From JAITWN01 sp050486285 (GTDB lineage: Bacteria > Pseudomonadota > Gammaproteobacteria > SZUA-140), in assembly GCA_050486285.1 (NCBI GenBank), contig JBJHCZ010000005.1:95467-159466 (forward strand): a stretch of DNA of 64,000 nt. Reading direction: 5' to 3'. A model generated the notes under the pieces. The model was given only the letters and a program-made list of their open reading frames with translations, did no database searches and was not told the DNA's origin. Each line of letters begins with the position of its first letter. Within the stretch, counting starts at the first letter, position 1. A program made the position numbers and the translations under genes. Below, in pieces: positions 43,005-52,207 of the stretch.

Positions 43005-43238
43005 TCAGCCTCCAGTCACCGGCGGGAAAAACGCAACCTCATCGCCGCTCTTCAGTTCTTGGCTCGAATCCGTGTACTCCATATTCACGGCAACGAGGAT
43101 GGTCTCGGGGATCGGGTCGCTGGAGACCTTGCTCCAGACGTCCGCCACGGTCACCTTGTCGCCGTTCAGGCTGACCTTGTCCTCGGATTTGCCCATGCGA
43201 TCGCGAAGGCTCGCGAAGTAACGTATCTTGATATCCAT
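43005..43238 (-). CDS. moaD: Molybdopterin synthase sulfur-carrier subunit MoaD
   Basis: A 77-residue ubiquitin-like sulfur carrier beginning MDIKIRYFASLRDRMG and ending FFPPVTGG. The terminal Gly-Gly is activated by a MoeB-type enzyme and thiocarboxylated. ATG 43238 gives the family start; the longer frame to 43274 adds unrelated residues. It lies between moaC and moaE. Confidence 0.94.
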   Translation of the reverse strand: MDIKIRYFASLRDRMGKSEDKVSLNGDKVTVADVWSKVSSDPIPETILVAVNMEYTDSSQELKSGDEVAFFPPVTGG

Positions 43239-43286
43239 GTTTCTCGCCTCTGCTCGAGTATGCCAGGGTGGCAATGACGACCGCCC

Positions 43287-43778
43287 TCAGGCGGAAGCCG
43301 ACCTGCGCCAGTGGCCCGACTTGCCGCCCGACTTCTCGAGCAGCCCGATCTCCGAAATCACCATGCCGCGATCGACGGCCTTGCACATGTCGTAGATCGT
43401 CAGCAGCGCGACCTGCACCGCAGTCAGGGTCTCCATCTCGACGCCGGTCTGCCCGTTGCAACGGACCGTCGCCCGGCAGTAGACGGCATTATTCTCCGGC
43501 TCCGGGGTCAGCACGAGATCGACCGAGGTGATCATGATCGGATGGCACAGCGGAATGAGATCCGGGGTCTTCTTCGCGCCCATGATGCCGGCGACGCGCG
43601 CGATGCCGAGTACATCGCCCTTCTTGTGCGATCCCTCCATGATCTTTTTCAGCGTCTCTGGCTCCATGTAGATGCGGCCCTCGGCAATGCCCTCGCGCGT
43701 GGTGCTGCTCTTCGCGCCGACATCGACCATGTACGCCTCGCCGCTGGCGTTGAAGTGGGTCAGGTCGTTATAGCTCAT
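43287..43778 (-). CDS. moaC: Cyclic pyranopterin monophosphate synthase MoaC
   Basis: MoaC rearranges the MoaA product to cPMP. The 163 residues contain the family core KKGDVLGIARVAGIMGAKKT (catalytic Lys and His region) followed by IPLCHPI, GVEMETLTAV and MCKAVDRGM. It is the second gene of moaACDE. Confidence 0.96.
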   Translation of the reverse strand: MSYNDLTHFNASGEAYMVDVGAKSSTTREGIAEGRIYMEPETLKKIMEGSHKKGDVLGIARVAGIMGAKKTPDLIPLCHPIMITSVDLVLTPEPENNAVYCRATVRCNGQTGVEMETLTAVQVALLTIYDMCKAVDRGMVISEIGLLEKSGGKSGHWRRSASA

Positions 43779-43821
43779 CGTGTCATCCCTTCATTTGACG
43801 TGTAACTGGCAGATCGCCGCC

Positions 43822-44943
43822 TCAGCCGCCGATCTGGGTCATGCTGGCTCGCGAACGGTTGATATCCGAGACGTTGATCTTGGCCGCGATGCTGGCCGCC
43901 TTCTTGGCCTCGAAACCATCCTTGTGCTTCTCATCGAAGGCCTTGCGGAACAGCGCGACGATGTCGTCGTCGCTGCCGCCCTTGCGGATCAGGTCGCGCA
44001 GGTGATAGGGCTCTTCCGAATACAGACAGTTCATGATGTTGCCGTCGGCGGTCACGCGGATGCGCGAACAGTTGCCGCACAGGCTGCGGGTGAAGGCCGG
44101 AATCACCGCGAACTTGCCGGCGTAACCGGGCACATGGTAGATGTGATGCTCGGTACGGGTGCCGCTGGCCGGCTCGAGGCCCTGGGCCTGGTAGTGCGAC
44201 TCGATCTGGCCGCACAGGTCCGCGGCGCTGGCGAAGTGCTGACCGCTCTCCCAGATCTGGTGGGCGTCGAACGGCATGAACTCGATGAAGCGAACGGTGA
44301 CCGGCCGGTCCTTGGTCAGCTCACAGAACGGGATCAGCTCGTCCTCATTGAAGCCGCGCATCAGCACGACGTTGATCTTGACTCGCGGGAACCCGAGTTC
44401 GACGGCCAGATCGATGCTCTCGAGCACCTTCTCGAGGCCGGAGCGACGGGTGATGGTCTCGAACTTGTCGGCCTGCAGCGAGTCGAGACTGATGTTGACG
44501 CCGTACAGACCTGCCTCGCGCAGCGCCTTCGCGTATTTCGGGAACAGCAGGCCGTTGGTGGTCATGTGCGTCGCCTTGACGCCGGGGACCTTCACCGCGC
44601 GCGCGACGATGTCGACGATGTCCGGGCGGACCAGCGGCTCGCCACCGGTGAAGCGGACCTTGCGCACGCCCATGCGGGCAAGCTGTTCGATGACGCGGAG
44701 GATCTCGTCGGTGCGCAGCACCATGTCCTTTTCCTTGAACTTGACGCCCTCTTCCGGCATGCAGTAGGTGCAGCGCAGATTGCACTGCTCGATGACGGCG
44801 ATACGGACGTAGTCGAAGGTCCTCCCGTGGCGATCCTGGAGCGGCGGGAGCGGATTGAGCGGCGGGTTTTCCTGCTTCAGCGCTGAAACGGAGTTTGATT
44901 CGACGGCTCCATAGGACTTCTGATTCAGCGGGTTGTTGAGCAT
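43822..44943 (-). CDS. moaA: GTP 3',8-cyclase MoaA
   Basis: MoaA is a radical SAM enzyme that cyclises GTP. The SAM cluster is Cys54, Cys58 and Cys61 (CNLRCTYC); the second cluster uses three C-terminal cysteines, two in LCGNCSRIRV and one in NCLYSEE. The protein ends IGG, the conserved C-terminal Gly-Gly tail required in MoaA. The first 35 residues are a non-conserved extension. It leads moaACDE after a leader of about 360 nt. Confidence 0.96.
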   Translation of the reverse strand: MLNNPLNQKSYGAVESNSVSALKQENPPLNPLPPLQDRHGRTFDYVRIAVIEQCNLRCTYCMPEEGVKFKEKDMVLRTDEILRVIEQLARMGVRKVRFTGGEPLVRPDIVDIVARAVKVPGVKATHMTTNGLLFPKYAKALREAGLYGVNISLDSLQADKFETITRRSGLEKVLESIDLAVELGFPRVKINVVLMRGFNEDELIPFCELTKDRPVTVRFIEFMPFDAHQIWESGQHFASAADLCGQIESHYQAQGLEPASGTRTEHHIYHVPGYAGKFAVIPAFTRSLCGNCSRIRVTADGNIMNCLYSEEPYHLRDLIRKGGSDDDIVALFRKAFDEKHKDGFEAKKAASIAAKINVSDINRSRASMTQIGG

Positions 44944-45561
44944 GACGATTCTCCTCGAGGGCTTCTATGGCTGCTTCGCCTGAACTTCTATATCAAACGA
45001 CCCATCAATAGTTGACTGATTTTGTCAGGATCAGGTCGCGAAGCGCGGCTGACGACTCTCGCCTTACCACCGCCACGCCGTTCACGGGGACACGCCTGCA
45101 CAAGTCCCTCATCACCGGGGTGATGACCTGCATCGTCCCTGAACATCAACCGAACTGAGGTGGAGACATCCAGTCCACCTGGTCGTCCGTAACGTGGTGT
45201 GCGGGGTGCGCTTGCCCCCAGATCGCATGCCCTTGCTGGAAGAGAACCCCCGTCTCCGGAGGCCTGTTTACCGGCCGTCCCGAGCCAGTTCGGACCGGGT
45301 CTACCGTCGCGAAAGCATAACATAATAGGAAACGGAACGGAATCACACACCCGCCCCGCGGGACCTGTACAGGGACTGATTTCATATGACTTTTTCTTTA
45401 TTCTTACCCCGTTGCGGCTCGGCTGTCGCCGACACGCCGCTTGCCGTCACCGGCCAAATCATCGGACAATGATCGACCGTCATCCTGACTTATCGACCCC
45501 GACGCGGATGTATTGACCCCCTTCGCACCCGCTTCGCAATAACAAGAGCGCTGGACACCCT
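44944..45561. other. 618-bp divergent control region between moaA and the kelch gene
   Basis: Minus side: TTCCGT, a 17-nt spacer and TATGCT (45337-45342 and 45314-45319) as a weak moaA promoter, followed by about 360 nt of GC-rich leader. Plus side: TTGACC, an 18-nt spacer and CAATAA (45513-45518, 45537-45542) for the kelch gene. No protein-coding frame is supported in between. Confidence 0.5.
45121..45290 (-). promoter_or_regulatory. Structured moaA leader, possible Moco riboswitch
   Basis: Several stable stems lie in the leader. One of them, minus-strand GGTGGA/TCCACC (within 45157-45184), is preceded by ACCAG and followed by CTC, reminiscent of the E. coli moaA Moco motif (ACCAGG, stem, loop with GGA and AUG, stem, CCUC). 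The other conserved parts were not matched, so this is only a candidate. Confidence 0.35.
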
Positions 45562-46497
45562 ATGAAGACTGTCGACGACTGCCTCAATGGCGCCTGGACC
45601 CGCAAACCCGCCCTGCCCGTTGCCCGTTCGCATTGTCCGACGGCGACCTGGAAGGGCCGCATCTACGGCTTCGGTGGCGGCGGACCCAACTTCAAGAGCC
45701 TGAATTCCGTCATCATTTATGACCCCGCGCGAGACCGCTGGGAGCGCGGGGCGGACATGCCGACCCTGCGCTCGGGGGCGATCGCGCGCACCGTCGGTGA
45801 TGCGATATACATCATCGGCGGCGGCTTCAAGCAGGAGAACGGTACCTTCCGCTTCCTGCGCACGACCGAGATCTACTATCCCGAAGAGGACCGTTGGGAA
45901 AGCGGTCCCGACATGCTGATGCCGCACGACTACCCGGCCGGCGCCCTGCTCGACGGCCATATCTATATCCTCGGCGGGCACCATCCCGACGCGACGACAT
46001 CGGGGCCGAAGACCGACCCGGGTTTCGAGTTCTGCGAACGCCTGAACCTGAAGACCGGCAAGTGGGAGGAGATCGCCCCGCTGCCGACGCCGCGCTTCGC
46101 GCTCGATGCCGTCGTCATCGACGGCCGTATCCTGACGATGGGCGGCGTCGCCTTCACGCCGGAAGGCTTCAACAACTTCGATCACATCGAGGCCTTCGAC
46201 CCGAAGACCGGCCGGTGGACGCGCGAGAAACTCACCCTGCCGTGGACTGCGGCAGGCGCCGGCGCCTGTCTCGCGGAGGGCCGCATGTTCATCTTCGGCG
46301 GCTACAGCGGCGACGGCATCAGCAACCACTGTGCGTTTTATGATGCCGGGAGCAGCCAGTGGCACATCCTGCCACCGATCCCGCAACCGCTGTGCGCAAT
46401 GGGGGTCGGGGTCATCGACGACACGATCTATCTGCTCGGCGGCTGGGCCGACGACGGTCGCACGCCGCAGGACTGCTTTTTCGCCTACAGCTTCTGA
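45562..46497 (+). CDS. Kelch-repeat protein
   Basis: A 311-residue protein made of about six kelch repeats (for example GRIYGFGGGG, then YIIGGGF, then HIYILGGHH and MFIFGGYSGDG), each with the double glycine and a following Tyr/Trp pair such as DRWERG or GRWTREK, forming a beta-propeller. No signal peptide is visible. It lies between moaA (divergent) and moeB, whose expected start is 18 nt after its stop, so a Moco-related role is suggested by position only. Confidence 0.82.
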   Translation: MKTVDDCLNGAWTRKPALPVARSHCPTATWKGRIYGFGGGGPNFKSLNSVIIYDPARDRWERGADMPTLRSGAIARTVGDAIYIIGGGFKQENGTFRFLRTTEIYYPEEDRWESGPDMLMPHDYPAGALLDGHIYILGGHHPDATTSGPKTDPGFEFCERLNLKTGKWEEIAPLPTPRFALDAVVIDGRILTMGGVAFTPEGFNNFDHIEAFDPKTGRWTREKLTLPWTAAGAGACLAEGRMFIFGGYSGDGISNHCAFYDAGSSQWHILPPIPQPLCAMGVGVIDDTIYLLGGWADDGRTPQDCFFAYSF

Positions 46498-46514
46498 CCC
46501 GGGGCCGCGTCGAC

Positions 46515-47264
46515 CTGGACCACGAACAACTCCAGCGCTACAGCCGGCATCTCCTGCTCCCGCAGATCGACATCGCGGGGCAGGAGCGGCTGCTCGGCGC
46601 CACCGCGCTGATCATCGGCCTCGGCGGGCTCGGCTCGCCGGCCGCGATGTATCTCGCGGCCAGCGGCGTCGGCCGTCTCGTACTCTGCGATCATGATGCG
46701 GTCGAGGCCGGCAATCTCCAGCGCCAGATACTCCACTCGACCGCTGATCTCGGCCGGCCCAAGACCGCTTCCGCCCGCGATCGCCTGCATGCCCTGAACC
46801 CGGGCATCGAACTCGTCACGATCGCACAACGCCTCGACGGCGAAGCGCTCGCGCGCGCGATCGCCGACGCCGATGTCGTGCTCGACGCAACCGACAACTT
46901 CGACAGCCGGTTCGCGATCAACCGGGCCTGCGCTGCGGCCCGCGTGCCGCTGGTCTGGGGCGCGGTGATCCGCCTGCAGGGACAGGCATCGACCTTCGAC
47001 TTCCGCCGCCCGGACAGCCCCTGCCTCGCCTGCCTGTTTCCGGAACGGGAACGAACAACCACCGACGAGAGTTGCGCCGCCGCGGGCGTGCTCGCACCGC
47101 TCGCCGGCCTGGTTGGCTGCGTGATGGCGGTCGAAACCCTCAAGGTCCTGCTCGATCTGGGCGATACCTTGTGCGGGCGCCTGGCGCGAGTGGACGCCGC
47201 AGCGATGAGCTGGCAGCAGTCCAAGCTGGCCAGGGATCCCCAATGCGACTGTCATAATGTATAA
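46515..47264 (+). CDS. moeB: MoeB/ThiF-type adenylyltransferase
   Basis: MoeB adenylates the C-terminus of MoaD. Motifs: QRYSRHLLLPQID at the start, the nucleotide loop IIGLGGLGSPAA near residue 35, LQRQILH near 71 and Cys-x2-Cys zinc ligands (CLAC near 173, CDCH at the end). Family similarity begins at a CTG codon at 46515, giving 249 residues, the E. coli MoeB length. No ATG, GTG or TTG is near it; the first upstream canonical start is GTG 46359, inside the kelch gene. Confidence 0.85.
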   Translation: MDHEQLQRYSRHLLLPQIDIAGQERLLGATALIIGLGGLGSPAAMYLAASGVGRLVLCDHDAVEAGNLQRQILHSTADLGRPKTASARDRLHALNPGIELVTIAQRLDGEALARAIADADVVLDATDNFDSRFAINRACAAARVPLVWGAVIRLQGQASTFDFRRPDSPCLACLFPERERTTTDESCAAAGVLAPLAGLVGCVMAVETLKVLLDLGDTLCGRLARVDAAAMSWQQSKLARDPQCDCHNV

Positions 47265-47376
47265 TTATCCGTCCTCGCAGACCTTATTTTGATGAAACGC
47301 CCATACCCGCAAACCGGGCACCGGGGCATCCCCCGGAGGTCCGCTCGGCACCCGATATACCCGGCTCGGAGGTGAC

Positions 47377-48543
47377 ATGAAGGCCAAAGATCGTCGACTG
47401 GCGGAATTGCGCGATGCGATTCCCGAGATCACGCCAGCGGAGGCACTGGCGATGCAGGGGCAGGGAGCCGCACTGATTGATGTACGCGACACCGATGAGG
47501 TCGCCCAGGGCAGCCCGACCGGCGCGCACCGGCTCGGTCGCGGCTTCCTCGAACTGCGCGTCGAGGATGCCGTGCCGGATTTCGACGCCACTGTGATGGT
47601 CATGTGCGCCGGCGGGGTCCGTTCGCTGTTCGCTGCCGAGGATCTGAAGCGCCTGGGTTATCGCGACGTACGCTCGGTCAAGGGCGGCTTCAGCCGCTGG
47701 AAGAACGAAGGCCATCCGTTCGAGGTACCGCCGACCCTCGACGCCGAGGCGCGCGAGCGCTATTCACGCCACCTGCTGATGCCCGATGTCGGTGAGGCCG
47801 GCCAGTTGAAGCTGCTCGGCAGCAAGGTACTGCTGATCGGCGCCGGCGGCCTCGGATCGCCGTCTGCCTACTATCTTGCCGCCGCCGGCGTCGGCACGAT
47901 CGGACTCGTCGATCACGACGTCGTCGACCGCAGCAACCTGCAACGCCAGATCCTGCATACGGAAGCGCGGGTCGGCATGCCGAAGGTCGAGTCGGCACGC
48001 ATTGCGCTGGAGCAGTTGAACCCGAGGATCACGGTACGGACCTACCAGACACATATCGAGAGCAGCAACGTCGAGGAGATCTTCGGCGACTACGACGTCA
48101 TCGTCGATGGCTCCGATAATCTCGCGACACGCTATCTGATCAACGACGCCTGCGTGAAGATGGGCAAGCCGAACGTCCATGCTGCGGTCTACCGCTTCGA
48201 GGGCCAGATCACCGTGTTCTGGCCGGCCTACGACAAGGTCAAGGGGGGGTGTTACCGCTGCATGTTCCCGGAGCCGCCGCCGCCCGAGTTCGCGCCGTCG
48301 TGCGCCGAGGCCGGCGTGCTCGGCGTGATGCCCGGCACGCTCGGCCTGCTGCAGGCGGTCGAGACCGTCAAGATCCTGCTCGGCATCGGCGAACCGCTGG
48401 TCGGCCGCATGACGCACTACGACGCGCTGTCGGGCCAGTTCACCGAGATGAAGGTGCGCAAGAACCCGAATTGCCGCTACTGCGGCGAAGGCAAGGAGTT
48501 CCCGGGCTACCAGGACTACGCCCAGGTCTGCGCCTCGGCCTGA
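47377..48543 (+). CDS. Rhodanese-MoeB fusion (MoeZ-like)
   Basis: A 388-residue protein with an N-terminal rhodanese domain (about residues 15-115; active-site Cys77 in CAGGVRS) and a C-terminal MoeB/ThiF domain (nucleotide loop LIGAGGLGSPSA near residue 150, LQRQILH near 188). Zinc ligands are CYRC and CRYC. MoeZ-like enzymes activate MoaD-type carriers and also transfer sulfur. It is the second E1-like enzyme here. The domain order, rhodanese first, is the reverse of the usual MoeZ. Its stop lies in a hairpin arm. Confidence 0.88.
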   Translation: MKAKDRRLAELRDAIPEITPAEALAMQGQGAALIDVRDTDEVAQGSPTGAHRLGRGFLELRVEDAVPDFDATVMVMCAGGVRSLFAAEDLKRLGYRDVRSVKGGFSRWKNEGHPFEVPPTLDAEARERYSRHLLMPDVGEAGQLKLLGSKVLLIGAGGLGSPSAYYLAAAGVGTIGLVDHDVVDRSNLQRQILHTEARVGMPKVESARIALEQLNPRITVRTYQTHIESSNVEEIFGDYDVIVDGSDNLATRYLINDACVKMGKPNVHAAVYRFEGQITVFWPAYDKVKGGCYRCMFPEPPPPEFAPSCAEAGVLGVMPGTLGLLQAVETVKILLGIGEPLVGRMTHYDALSGQFTEMKVRKNPNCRYCGEGKEFPGYQDYAQVCASA

Positions 48544-48622
48544 AACGAAACGGGGTCAGAGTAGAATCGGTCCAACTGAAGCAGTTGGACCGATTCTACT
48601 CTGACCCCGTTTCGTTTCAGGC
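48538..48622. repeat. 40-bp perfect hairpin holding both stop codons of convergent genes
   Basis: Arms 48538-48577 and 48583-48622 are perfectly complementary, with a 5-nt loop. Each arm includes the last Ala codon and TGA of the adjoining gene and the GGGGTCAGAGT motif of this repeat family. Because the arms are mirror images, both genes end with the same sequence. Confidence 0.92.
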
Positions 48623-49552
48623 GGCGAAGTTGTTGGCCATGACCTCGAGTCCGCCGGCGCCTTCGAGTACGCGTCCGGTGATCGCCATGGCCTGGTATTC
48701 TCCAATCTCGAGTGAATCATAGATCGACTGCGGCACCTGGTCGTCCGGGGCATCGCCGATGCCGTGCGCCTTGAGCAGGCGATCGGCCAGGAAGACCAGT
48801 TGCGGGTAGACCGCATGGATGTCCTGGTAGCGCTCGTTGTGATGTTCACGCGTTGCGATGACGATCTCCTCCGGCAGCCGCCATGCCTGCATCAGCCAGG
48901 CGCCGACCGCGCCGTGGTCGGTGCCGAGGACACGCTGCTCGATCAGCTCGATCGGCTTGTCCGGATACTTGGTAATGAACTTGTTCAGCACGAGGAATTC
49001 CTGCTTGAACAGGTGCCCGAGCAACAGGTGACCGAAGTTGTGCAGCAGACCGGCGAGATAGGCGAGTCCGGCGGGCGGGCGGGATTCCTTCGGCACCGCG
49101 TTGCTGAGCGCCTGCACCAGCGCGGCGCTGTAGATCGCATGGCGCCAGAAGTTGTCGAGTCCCAGCGGAAGGTTGCGCGGCACCTTGAACGAACGCGCGG
49201 CGGTTGCGCCGAGCGCGAGATTCAGCACGGTGTTGTAGCCGAGCACGCGCGAGATCGCGGTCTGGACCGAATCGACCTTGCCCTGGTAGCTGAAGAACGG
49301 CGAACTCGCGTAACGCATGACCTGGGCGGCAAGACTCGGATCGAGTTCGACGATCGCGACCAGCTCCTTGACGTTGGCGTCGGGATTCGAGCTCAGCCGC
49401 AGGATCTTCTGGGTCATCTCCGGCATCGGCGGCAGCTTGTCGAGCCGCTTGATCCGACCCCGGATATCGAGCAGGGGGCCGTTGCCGCGCGGAACCTGGC
49501 GGACCGGATCCCGGATCCTGTCTGCACTACCAGTCTGTGGGGATGCGCTCAT
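48617..49552 (-). CDS. HDOD domain protein
   Basis: A 311-residue protein with an HDOD domain over most of its length: LPPMPEMTQKILRLSSNPDANVKEL near residue 40, IVELDPSLAAQVMRYA after it, and LAYLAGLLHNFGHLLLGHL near 165. HDOD proteins are HD-related regulators without the full metal site, often linked to c-di-GMP signalling or stress responses. ATG 49552 has GGAGG about 11 nt upstream. The role here is unknown. Confidence 0.85.
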   Translation of the reverse strand: MSASPQTGSADRIRDPVRQVPRGNGPLLDIRGRIKRLDKLPPMPEMTQKILRLSSNPDANVKELVAIVELDPSLAAQVMRYASSPFFSYQGKVDSVQTAISRVLGYNTVLNLALGATAARSFKVPRNLPLGLDNFWRHAIYSAALVQALSNAVPKESRPPAGLAYLAGLLHNFGHLLLGHLFKQEFLVLNKFITKYPDKPIELIEQRVLGTDHGAVGAWLMQAWRLPEEIVIATREHHNERYQDIHAVYPQLVFLADRLLKAHGIGDAPDDQVPQSIYDSLEIGEYQAMAITGRVLEGAGGLEVMANNFAA

Positions 49553-49867
49553 GACTACTTTGCCTCCGGGTTGCCCGTTGACCCGGCTGCGCCGGATCTC
49601 CATGCCGACGGATCATCCCGTCGATTCCGTTGAATATATCGACCCGCCCCGGGGGCTTGAAAATCTGCTTGCCGGAATCGTGAACGCTGCACGCGGCGAT
49701 CGCGACAGCGGTCACAAAACATCGCCGGCCACCGCGACAACACCGCGCGGGAGGCCCCGGATGACCACCGTCGTTTGACAGCATTCCGCCAAATCAACAA
49801 CAATAAGGCGCTGACGGAACGATAAAAATCACAGCCCGGCCGGCGGCCGGAATCCCGGAAGCGCATC
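49553..49867. other. Divergent promoter region between HDOD gene and lptD
   Basis: A possible lptD promoter is TTGACA (49775-49780) with an 18-nt spacer to AACAAT (49799-49804), leaving about 60 nt of leader. No coding frame is supported in these 315 bases. Confidence 0.4.
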
Positions 49868-52180
49868 TTGCCAGCACCCCCATCCCGTCCGCTCGCCGCG
49901 ACCCGGGCAGACGCGCAGGACAAGGTCGATTCCCGGCTCGCCCGGGCTGCCGGCCCCCGTTGCCTCCTGTGGGCCCTGCCGTTGCTGCTTGCCTGCAGCA
50001 CCGCCCTCGCCCAGCCCTCATCGAATCCGCTGATGGACTGGCGACTGTGTCACACGCAATATGCGACGCCGCCGGAATTACTGATGCTGCCCGGCCCCGG
50101 GCACGAAGGTTTCACGCTGCTGTACGCCGATCACGCGCGGGTGACCGGGCGCACCACGCTGGCCATGCACGGCGACGTCGAGGCCATCCGCGACGGCACC
50201 ATCCTCAAGGCCGACCACGCCAGTTATGATCGCGAACGCGAATGGCTGCGCGCCGAGGGCAATGTCAGCGTGATCCGCGAAGGCCTGGTCCTCGACGGCG
50301 ACCGCGGAGAGTTCTGGCTCGACGATGACCGCGGGCGCCTCGAAAACACCGGCTTCCTGCTGTACGAGCGACACGCGCGCGGACAGGCCGAAACGGCCGT
50401 ATTCGAGGACCGGGATCGCACGCTGTTGTCGCGCATGCGCTATACGACCTGCGACCCGGGCCGCGATGACTGGCTGCTGCGCTCCAGCAGCGTGCGCCTG
50501 AACCAGGCGACCGGCACCGGCACCGCGCGCAATGTCACCGTCTCGTTCAAGGGCGTACCGTTTCTGTATGCGCCGTACCTGAGCTTCCCGATCGATGACC
50601 GGCGCAAATCCGGTTTTCTGAGTCCGACGCTGCGCAGTTCCTCGCGCAACGGCATCGACATCGCGGCGCCGTACTATCTGAATCTGGCGCCGCGTTACGA
50701 CGCGACGCTGACCCCGCGCATCGTCACCAAGCGCGGAGAGATGCTCGAGACCGAATTCCGCTACCTGAACCGCAGGAGCCGCGGCCAGATCGAAACCGCC
50801 TGGCTGCCCGACGACGACCTCGCGGCGCGCGATCGCTGGTTGCTCAGTTACCGGCATTTCGGCCGCCAGACCGAACGCCTCAGCCTGAACCTCGACATCA
50901 ATCGAGCCTCGGACAATGATTACTTCCGTGATCTCGGCAATACGCTCAGCATCGCCAGCGTCACGCATCTCGAGCAACGCGCGGTGCTCGGCTACCAGGC
51001 CGACACCTGGATGGCGTCGGCGCGGCTGCAGACCTACCAGACCGTCGATGATACGATACTGCCGGCGCAACGCCCCTACCGGCAGCTCCCGGTCCTGCTG
51101 TTTCGCAGCCAGCGTCCGGAATTCAGCGCCAGATTGAACCCGCGTCTGGTGACCAGCTACGTCAATTTCCGCCACGACGTGCCGGAACAGCGCATCACCG
51201 GAGAACGGCTCGATGTCCAGCCCGGACTGACGTTGCCGTTCTATTCGATGGCCGCCTATGCCCAGCCGACGCTGACGCTTCGTCATACCCGCTATCGACT
51301 CGACGACGGCCCGATCCCGCTGACCGGAGACGCCGCGCAGCCGGAGCGCACCCTGCCGGTCTTCACCTTCGACACCGGCGTATTCCTCGAACGCGACACC
51401 CGCTGGGGTTCGCGGCCGATGCTGCAGACCCTCGAGCCGCGGCTGTTCTATCTCTACGTCCCCTACCGTGACCAGTCCGCGCTACCGCGCTTCGACAGCG
51501 GCCGCCCGGACTTCAATTTCACCCAGCTGTTCCGCGACAACCGCTTCAACGGCTCGGACCGCATGGGGGACGCCAACCAGCTCAGCGCCGCGGTGACAAC
51601 GCGCTTCCTCGACGGCGCCAGCGCGCGCCAGCGCGCCCAGTTTGGCATCGGGCGCATCTTCTATTTCCAGGATCGCGAGGTCACCCTGCGACCGCAGGAC
51701 CCGGTCGAGACTTCGAAGGTGTCCGACATCGTCGCCGAGGGCACCGCAAACCTGACCCGCAGCGTATCCCTGCGCTTCGATGCGCGCCGCAGTGAGGAAA
51801 CGGGCAAATTCGACAAGGGTGGAATCCGGCTGCAATACCGCCCGGCCATGAGGAGCATCTTCAACGTCGCCTACCGCTACCGCGAGGACTCCCTGGAGCA
51901 GACCGACGTCTCCCTGCTGTGGCCGCTCACCCCGCGCTGGCACCTGATCGCCCGTCACAACTATTCGCTGCGCGACGAGCGGATCCTCGAAACTTTGGCC
52001 GGCCTCGAGTATCAAAGCTGTTGCTGGCGCATGCGGGTGGTCAGCCGCCGTTTCGTCGACGACGACTTCGGCAATACCGACAGAAGCCTGTATTTCCAGT
52101 TCGATCTCAAGGGGCTGACCAGCATCGGCACCAGCCTCGAAAGCCTGCTCGATCATGGTATTCTTGGCTATCGTTACTGA
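49868..52180 (+). CDS. lptD: LPS-assembly outer-membrane protein LptD
   Basis: LptD with LptE inserts lipopolysaccharide into the outer leaflet. The 770 residues comprise a signal peptide (LLWALPLLLACSTALAQ), an N-terminal OstA jellyroll (about residues 70-190) and a 26-strand barrel. The structural cysteines are present: CH near residue 60, TTCDPG near 197 and the C-terminal pair CC (YQSCCWRM) near 718. The start is TTG 49868. It heads lptD-surA-pdxA-rsmA. Confidence 0.95.
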   Translation: MPAPPSRPLAATRADAQDKVDSRLARAAGPRCLLWALPLLLACSTALAQPSSNPLMDWRLCHTQYATPPELLMLPGPGHEGFTLLYADHARVTGRTTLAMHGDVEAIRDGTILKADHASYDREREWLRAEGNVSVIREGLVLDGDRGEFWLDDDRGRLENTGFLLYERHARGQAETAVFEDRDRTLLSRMRYTTCDPGRDDWLLRSSSVRLNQATGTGTARNVTVSFKGVPFLYAPYLSFPIDDRRKSGFLSPTLRSSSRNGIDIAAPYYLNLAPRYDATLTPRIVTKRGEMLETEFRYLNRRSRGQIETAWLPDDDLAARDRWLLSYRHFGRQTERLSLNLDINRASDNDYFRDLGNTLSIASVTHLEQRAVLGYQADTWMASARLQTYQTVDDTILPAQRPYRQLPVLLFRSQRPEFSARLNPRLVTSYVNFRHDVPEQRITGERLDVQPGLTLPFYSMAAYAQPTLTLRHTRYRLDDGPIPLTGDAAQPERTLPVFTFDTGVFLERDTRWGSRPMLQTLEPRLFYLYVPYRDQSALPRFDSGRPDFNFTQLFRDNRFNGSDRMGDANQLSAAVTTRFLDGASARQRAQFGIGRIFYFQDREVTLRPQDPVETSKVSDIVAEGTANLTRSVSLRFDARRSEETGKFDKGGIRLQYRPAMRSIFNVAYRYREDSLEQTDVSLLWPLTPRWHLIARHNYSLRDERILETLAGLEYQSCCWRMRVVSRRFVDDDFGNTDRSLYFQFDLKGLTSIGTSLESLLDHGILGYRY

Positions 52181-52207
52181 CCCTGAACCGACATCCTCCC
52201 GGACAAT

